The position numbers and the translations under genes were made by a program. The notes beneath the pieces were generated by a model. It made no database searches and had not been told where the DNA came from. It worked only from the letters and a program-made list of their open reading frames with translations. Positions 31,632 to 35,531 of a stretch of DNA of 35,531 nt are shown in pieces. The stretch is from positions 2,429-37,959 of the forward strand of contig NW_014013451.1 in NCBI RefSeq assembly GCF_000611645.1, in the 5' to 3' direction. The first letter of the stretch is position 1. Each line of letters begins with the position of its first letter. Source of the stretch: Monoraphidium neglectum. Its lineage: Eukaryota; Chlorophyta; Chlorophyceae; Sphaeropleales; Selenastraceae.

Positions 31632-34600
31632 ATGGCACAGCAGGCACATGTGGACGTGCGTCAGGAAAGGGATGAGCAGCAAGATGCACGCCAGCAGGAA
31701 GCTGAGGAGACTCGCCTCAAGGAGCTGCTGTACAGGTGGGGGCAAACAACCTTGTTGCTTGATAATGGCCTCTGCACTCCACGGCCCGCTTCTGCTCGAC
31801 GCCCTTCTTACCAGCATTCCCAGTCTCTTGGACACCCTGCGCCTGACTTCAAACATGGCTATTTCACGCATAAAACTGCCTTGTCCCTGCGCTTAGGGCC
31901 GAGACAGAGCGCCTGCAGCTGCAGCAGCGCGCCGGCGCCTTGGAGCGCGCGGGCGACGTGGCGGCCGCCGCTGCCGAGCAGCTCCGCGCGCGCATCGCGG
32001 AGGGCGCCGCCGCGCTGGCGGCCAGCGAGCGCCGCTGCGCTGAGCTGGCGGCGGCGCGGCAGGACCTCGAGGCGCGGCTCGCCGTGGCTGTGCGGGAATA
32101 CACGGCGAACGACATCCTGGCCGTCGGCCTGAGGGAGCGAATCGCGTCGCTGGCGCAGCGGCTGCGCGAGAGCCAGGACGTGTGTGCCGGCCAGGTGCGG
32201 CAGGGGTTGGCGCTGCAAATCATGCAAGTGACGATAGCAGTGCAAAATGTGAACATGTAACTGCATGCCGAATGCTGCGCCAATGAAAACTTCATGCCAG
32301 CCGTGCAATTTTTCCGCTGGCTAGTCGGCAGCACGAGCACAGCTGGCACCTGCAGCGGCCCCGGCGACCCTCAAAAACGCCCGCCTGCCCCGTTTTGCAA
32401 TCCCAAGGCAGCCAGGATCGCGAGCTTCCAGGGCGATATGGACGCCCTCGCCTCATCCAATGCGTCGCTGACCACCGTGGTCGCCGGCCTGGAGGGCGCG
32501 CAGCTGCGCCTGCAGCAGCTGCTGGAAGCTGCCGAGCGGGCCAGGGAGCAGGGGGAGCTGGAGCTCGCGGACACTCGGGACCGGCACCGGCGGGAGGAGG
32601 AGGGGATGAGGGCGGCGGTCGCGGCGGCGCGGGCGGAAGCGGAGGGGGCGGCGGCGCAGGCCGCGGAGGTGGGGGTCCAGCTCGCGGCGCGGCAGGCTGA
32701 GCTGGAGGAGGCAGGGTGCAGGTGAGATGAGTAGAAAGTATTCAAATGAAAGGAAATATATATAAATACGTCTTTTACAGACGATTGCGACACCCTGGCG
32801 GAATTCGTGGTCGTCGCCAGCCCAAGGTGTTATTCATTTCTGAGCCTCGAGTGCCCCGTGCTCTTAGCTTGACCCCTCGGCACTGGCACCACATCGGGCA
32901 AAACAAAGGACACCTCGAAACCCTCAAACTCCCCAGGGCCCGCGAGGTGGAGGCCGAGCTGTCTGACATACGGCACCTGGCCATCCTGCTGGCCAAGACG
33001 GCCCAGCTGCAGGGCGCGCAGGCGCTGCCCCCCTCGGACCACGCGGTCTGGGCGGCGACCGGCGCGCTCGGCGGCGTGCAGCACACGCTGGACGTCGTGA
33101 TGAGTCACCTCAAGGTGGGCTCGGCAAGGGTCTGGCGCTCGGCGGCCGCGCGATGATCAGCCGACGACCTCGCCCAAGATTTTGGTGGACAAAGGGTGAA
33201 AAACGTGCTGGGCAACGATGGGCAGCAAGCAGCGGCTTGCTTCGGCAGCGCTCCTTCTACTCCGAGAGAACCCTGGGCTGGACTCCTTGGGCGTTTATTG
33301 GACTGCAAGGCCTTTTTGACTCGGTCAAGACGTGCGGACGCCCGTCGTCTGCACTGGCCCCGCAGGCCCAGGAGTCAAAGGTCAGGGCGGGCGTGTCCCA
33401 GGCGGAGCTGCTGCAGGACCGCCTCACGGCAGAGAGCAACGAGAGGGCGGTGCTCGCGCAGGTGGGAGAGGGAGCCCGCGTTGCATGGCGCGGCAAGCCG
33501 CGCGGCACGGCACAGGGTCGATTCGGGGTCGATTGGGATAGAGCGACGCATCCTGGGGCGAGACGAGCGCTGCAACGCTGCAGCTGTGAGTCCGCGGTCC
33601 AGTCCCATCAGGTGATGCCGTCATACCTATTATGTATCGGCGTCTTCGCTTCACAAACTCACGTCATCATATCAGGACCTGCGGGACGCCCAGCTGCTGT
33701 ATGCCAAGGCTGTGGCCGACAGGGAGGGCTTCGAGTCGCGCGCCGCCGCCGCAGAGGCGGAGAAAAAGCTGGCGGCGGCAGACCTCGACCGCGCGAAGCA
33801 GCAGGTGCGGGACGGCGCGCGGGTGCGCGTCGCTCTGCAGCCAGAGGTACCGAAAATTCGAGTGGGTGGCGGGGTACAGCGGGCCTTGCAGCGCAATGTT
33901 GAAGGCTTTGGCTGGTTACGGCTGGTGATGCTATCATGTGGGGTGTGGGTGGGTGGAAGGGGGGCTCGGGGCTCAGCCGTCAGCGGCCACCCAACCAACT
34001 TTCTACACTCTCGATTCCCTCTCTCATACTACAAATGAGAGTTAGTCGCTCCCGACAAGCACCCGCAAACCGCGCGCGACCAAACCTCCCCCAAGGCCGC
34101 CGGCGACGCGGCGCGGCTGCGGGAGCTGCAGGACAGCGTGCTGGCCCTGACTGCCCAGGTGGCGGCGCTGCAGCCGCTGGCGCCCAGGGTGGACACCCTT
34201 GAGGCGGAGAATGCTTCGCTGGAGGGAGCCCTAGAGCGGACTGACGAGGCCCTGCAGGTTTGGCTCCTGCACAGGGCCGTTGCGTGCCGCATACTAGGCA
34301 AGGCGCTGCTTTTCATCGCTGCCGCCGGGGCTGTGAACACGTACGGTGCTTGCGTGTCGCCTGGCGTGTGAGGACTGCTGCAGCCCGAGGGGCACCGACC
34401 GCAGCTCGGCGGATGGGCATTAATGACGCTGCGTGCTGCAGACTGCAGCAGGGGAAAGTGGAGACCGTGTACCAGTGCATAGACGCGGCTCAAAGGGGTT
34501 GAGGAGCGAACCCCATCGCCGTCGCCCCGCGCAAAGCACGTTTCCAAGGCTCACCCAGCTTGACCTGTGGATCTCTGGCCCCCAGTGCATCCGGATGGTG

Positions 34601-35531
34601 CATCCAGAGATGGCCTCACTTTTGCCGGCACGCGGCTTCTTTCTGATACTGACCTGTTCTGACCTTTTAGTGGCGCCTACGTACGAGTCTATCGCGCCCG
34701 CCGCTGCCGCACCTCGCAGACAGCGCGGCGCCAGCTGGAGCTCTCGCAGACTCGCGAGGCCGACGGGCGCTCGCAGGTTCGGCCGCGACGACGGCACGGC
34801 GCGATCGCGGCTGCACGTGTGTTCCTGCCAAGTTTAGGGGTAGCCAGACTGCAGCGTTTGCGGCGCTGTGTCCAACGTGCGGACAATGTGCGCCCCACCC
34901 CTTCCTAGACTTGCAGCCTGCAGCAATTGAATTCCCATGTCTCGTTTGAACACGTCAGGTGCAAGGGTTCAAGGAGGAGCTGTCAGCGACGCTGGAAGCC
35001 AACGCGCAGCTGCTGGGCCAGTGCGAGGCCCTCACCAAGCGGGTGCAGGTCGGTGGTGCGGCCGTCAACCTGACCAACACAACCCGGCCTCGCAACAGAC
35101 GTGCACGGGCCTGCTGTTGGTAGACACATGCCCCCAAGAAGCAGGCAATTCACTGCCTGTTATCGTACGCACATTGACGGCTAGATCAGCCAACCAAGAA
35201 TGTTCAGTCCAAATACAAACTTGCCCTGGTTGTTGGACCCAAAATGTGATTGGCAGGAGTTGGAAGTGTCGAGCCGTGAGGGCGACTTGGCGGCGGAGCA
35301 GCTGCAGGCGGCGAAGCGCCGCCTCGAGACCGTCAAGTCTACGATGACTGCGATGGCCGAGGGCCACCGCCGCGCGGTCCGTGATCTGGAGTCCGAGGTT
35401 GCATACGCAGCCACGTCGCGCCCAGCCTCGGCCGCGTCGAGCCGCGGGGGCCCAAGGAGCGGCAGCCGCCCGGGGTCGTCGGGGCCGAGGCAGGGCGGCG
35501 GCGGGGGCGGCAGCGGGTGGGGGTCGCGGCC
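31632..35531 (+). CDS. Long coiled-coil protein, 3' end outside the window
   Basis: Exons: 31632-31735, 31897-32194, 32408-32721, 32937-33114, 33366-33461, 33676-33804, 34096-34257, 34720-34776, 34959-35048 and 35257 to the window end. Phases close, giving about 567 residues so far. The protein is almost all Glu/Gln/Ala/Leu/Arg helix, for example TERLQLQQRAGALERAGDVA, LRLQQLLEAAERAREQGELE, VDTLEAENASLEGALERTDE and FKEELSATLEANAQLL. It then turns into a Ser/Gly/Pro/Arg-rich region at the right edge (SRPASAASSRGGPRSGSRPG). No enzyme motif is visible. From exon 5 onward every complete exon is a multiple of three with phase-0 ends. Cytoskeletal, basal-body or Golgi tether proteins look like this; no choice can be made from sequence alone. 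The start ATG follows the typical short first exon but is not proven. Confidence 0.72.

Noticed and set aside
32752..32768. TATATAAATA string resembling a TATA box
   Set aside because: It lies inside an intron of the coiled-coil gene, between exons with closing phases, so it is not taken as a promoter.

Overview
This is nuclear DNA from a eukaryote, most likely a green alga (Chlorophyta). The genes are GC-rich and broken into many short exons with GT-AG introns. (CA)n/(GT)n microsatellites sit in introns, and UGUAA-type poly(A) signals lie 3' of several genes. The closest recognisable family members are algal: a kinesin-2 motor very like Chlamydomonas FLA10, and a papain-type protease carrying a LysM domain as in volvocine algae. 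I cannot name the genus. No prokaryotic operon, tRNA, rRNA or CRISPR was seen. All gene models come from manual splicing, accepted where intron phases closed and the protein family matched.

Layout. 154-692 (+): 3' end of a small coiled-coil gene entering from the left. 1373-9061 (-): kinesin-2 motor with at least 23 exons. 9062-9428: short divergent promoter region. 9429-12547 (+): F-box-like/LRR protein with five exons; a run of Ns lies inside its last intron. 13358-17875 (+): PPTC7/PBCP-type PP2C phosphatase with a very long Gln-rich tail. 19275-21585 (+): organellar-type methionine aminopeptidase 1. 21586-23418: a dispersed repeat and a decayed reverse-transcriptase fragment on the minus strand. 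23419-29158 (+): papain-like cysteine protease, then a LysM domain, then a plant-type LRR ectodomain. The LRR part has grown by tandem exon-plus-intron duplication. 29458-29690: second copy of the dispersed repeat. 29827-30641 (+): small unrecognised basic protein. 31632-35531 (+): coiled-coil protein running off the right edge.

Functional picture. The genes do not form a pathway. The kinesin-2 implies an intraflagellar-transport motor; the two coiled-coil genes could be cytoskeletal but nothing proves it. The most distinctive locus is the protease-LysM-LRR gene. It would join a peptidase to a glycan-binding module and a receptor-like-protein ectodomain, complete with its own N-terminal LRR cap, and it has no visible membrane anchor or kinase. 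Other points of note are two apparent GC-AG introns, a palindromic two-way poly(A) signal, and an assembly gap whose flanks are an exact 50-bp duplicate.
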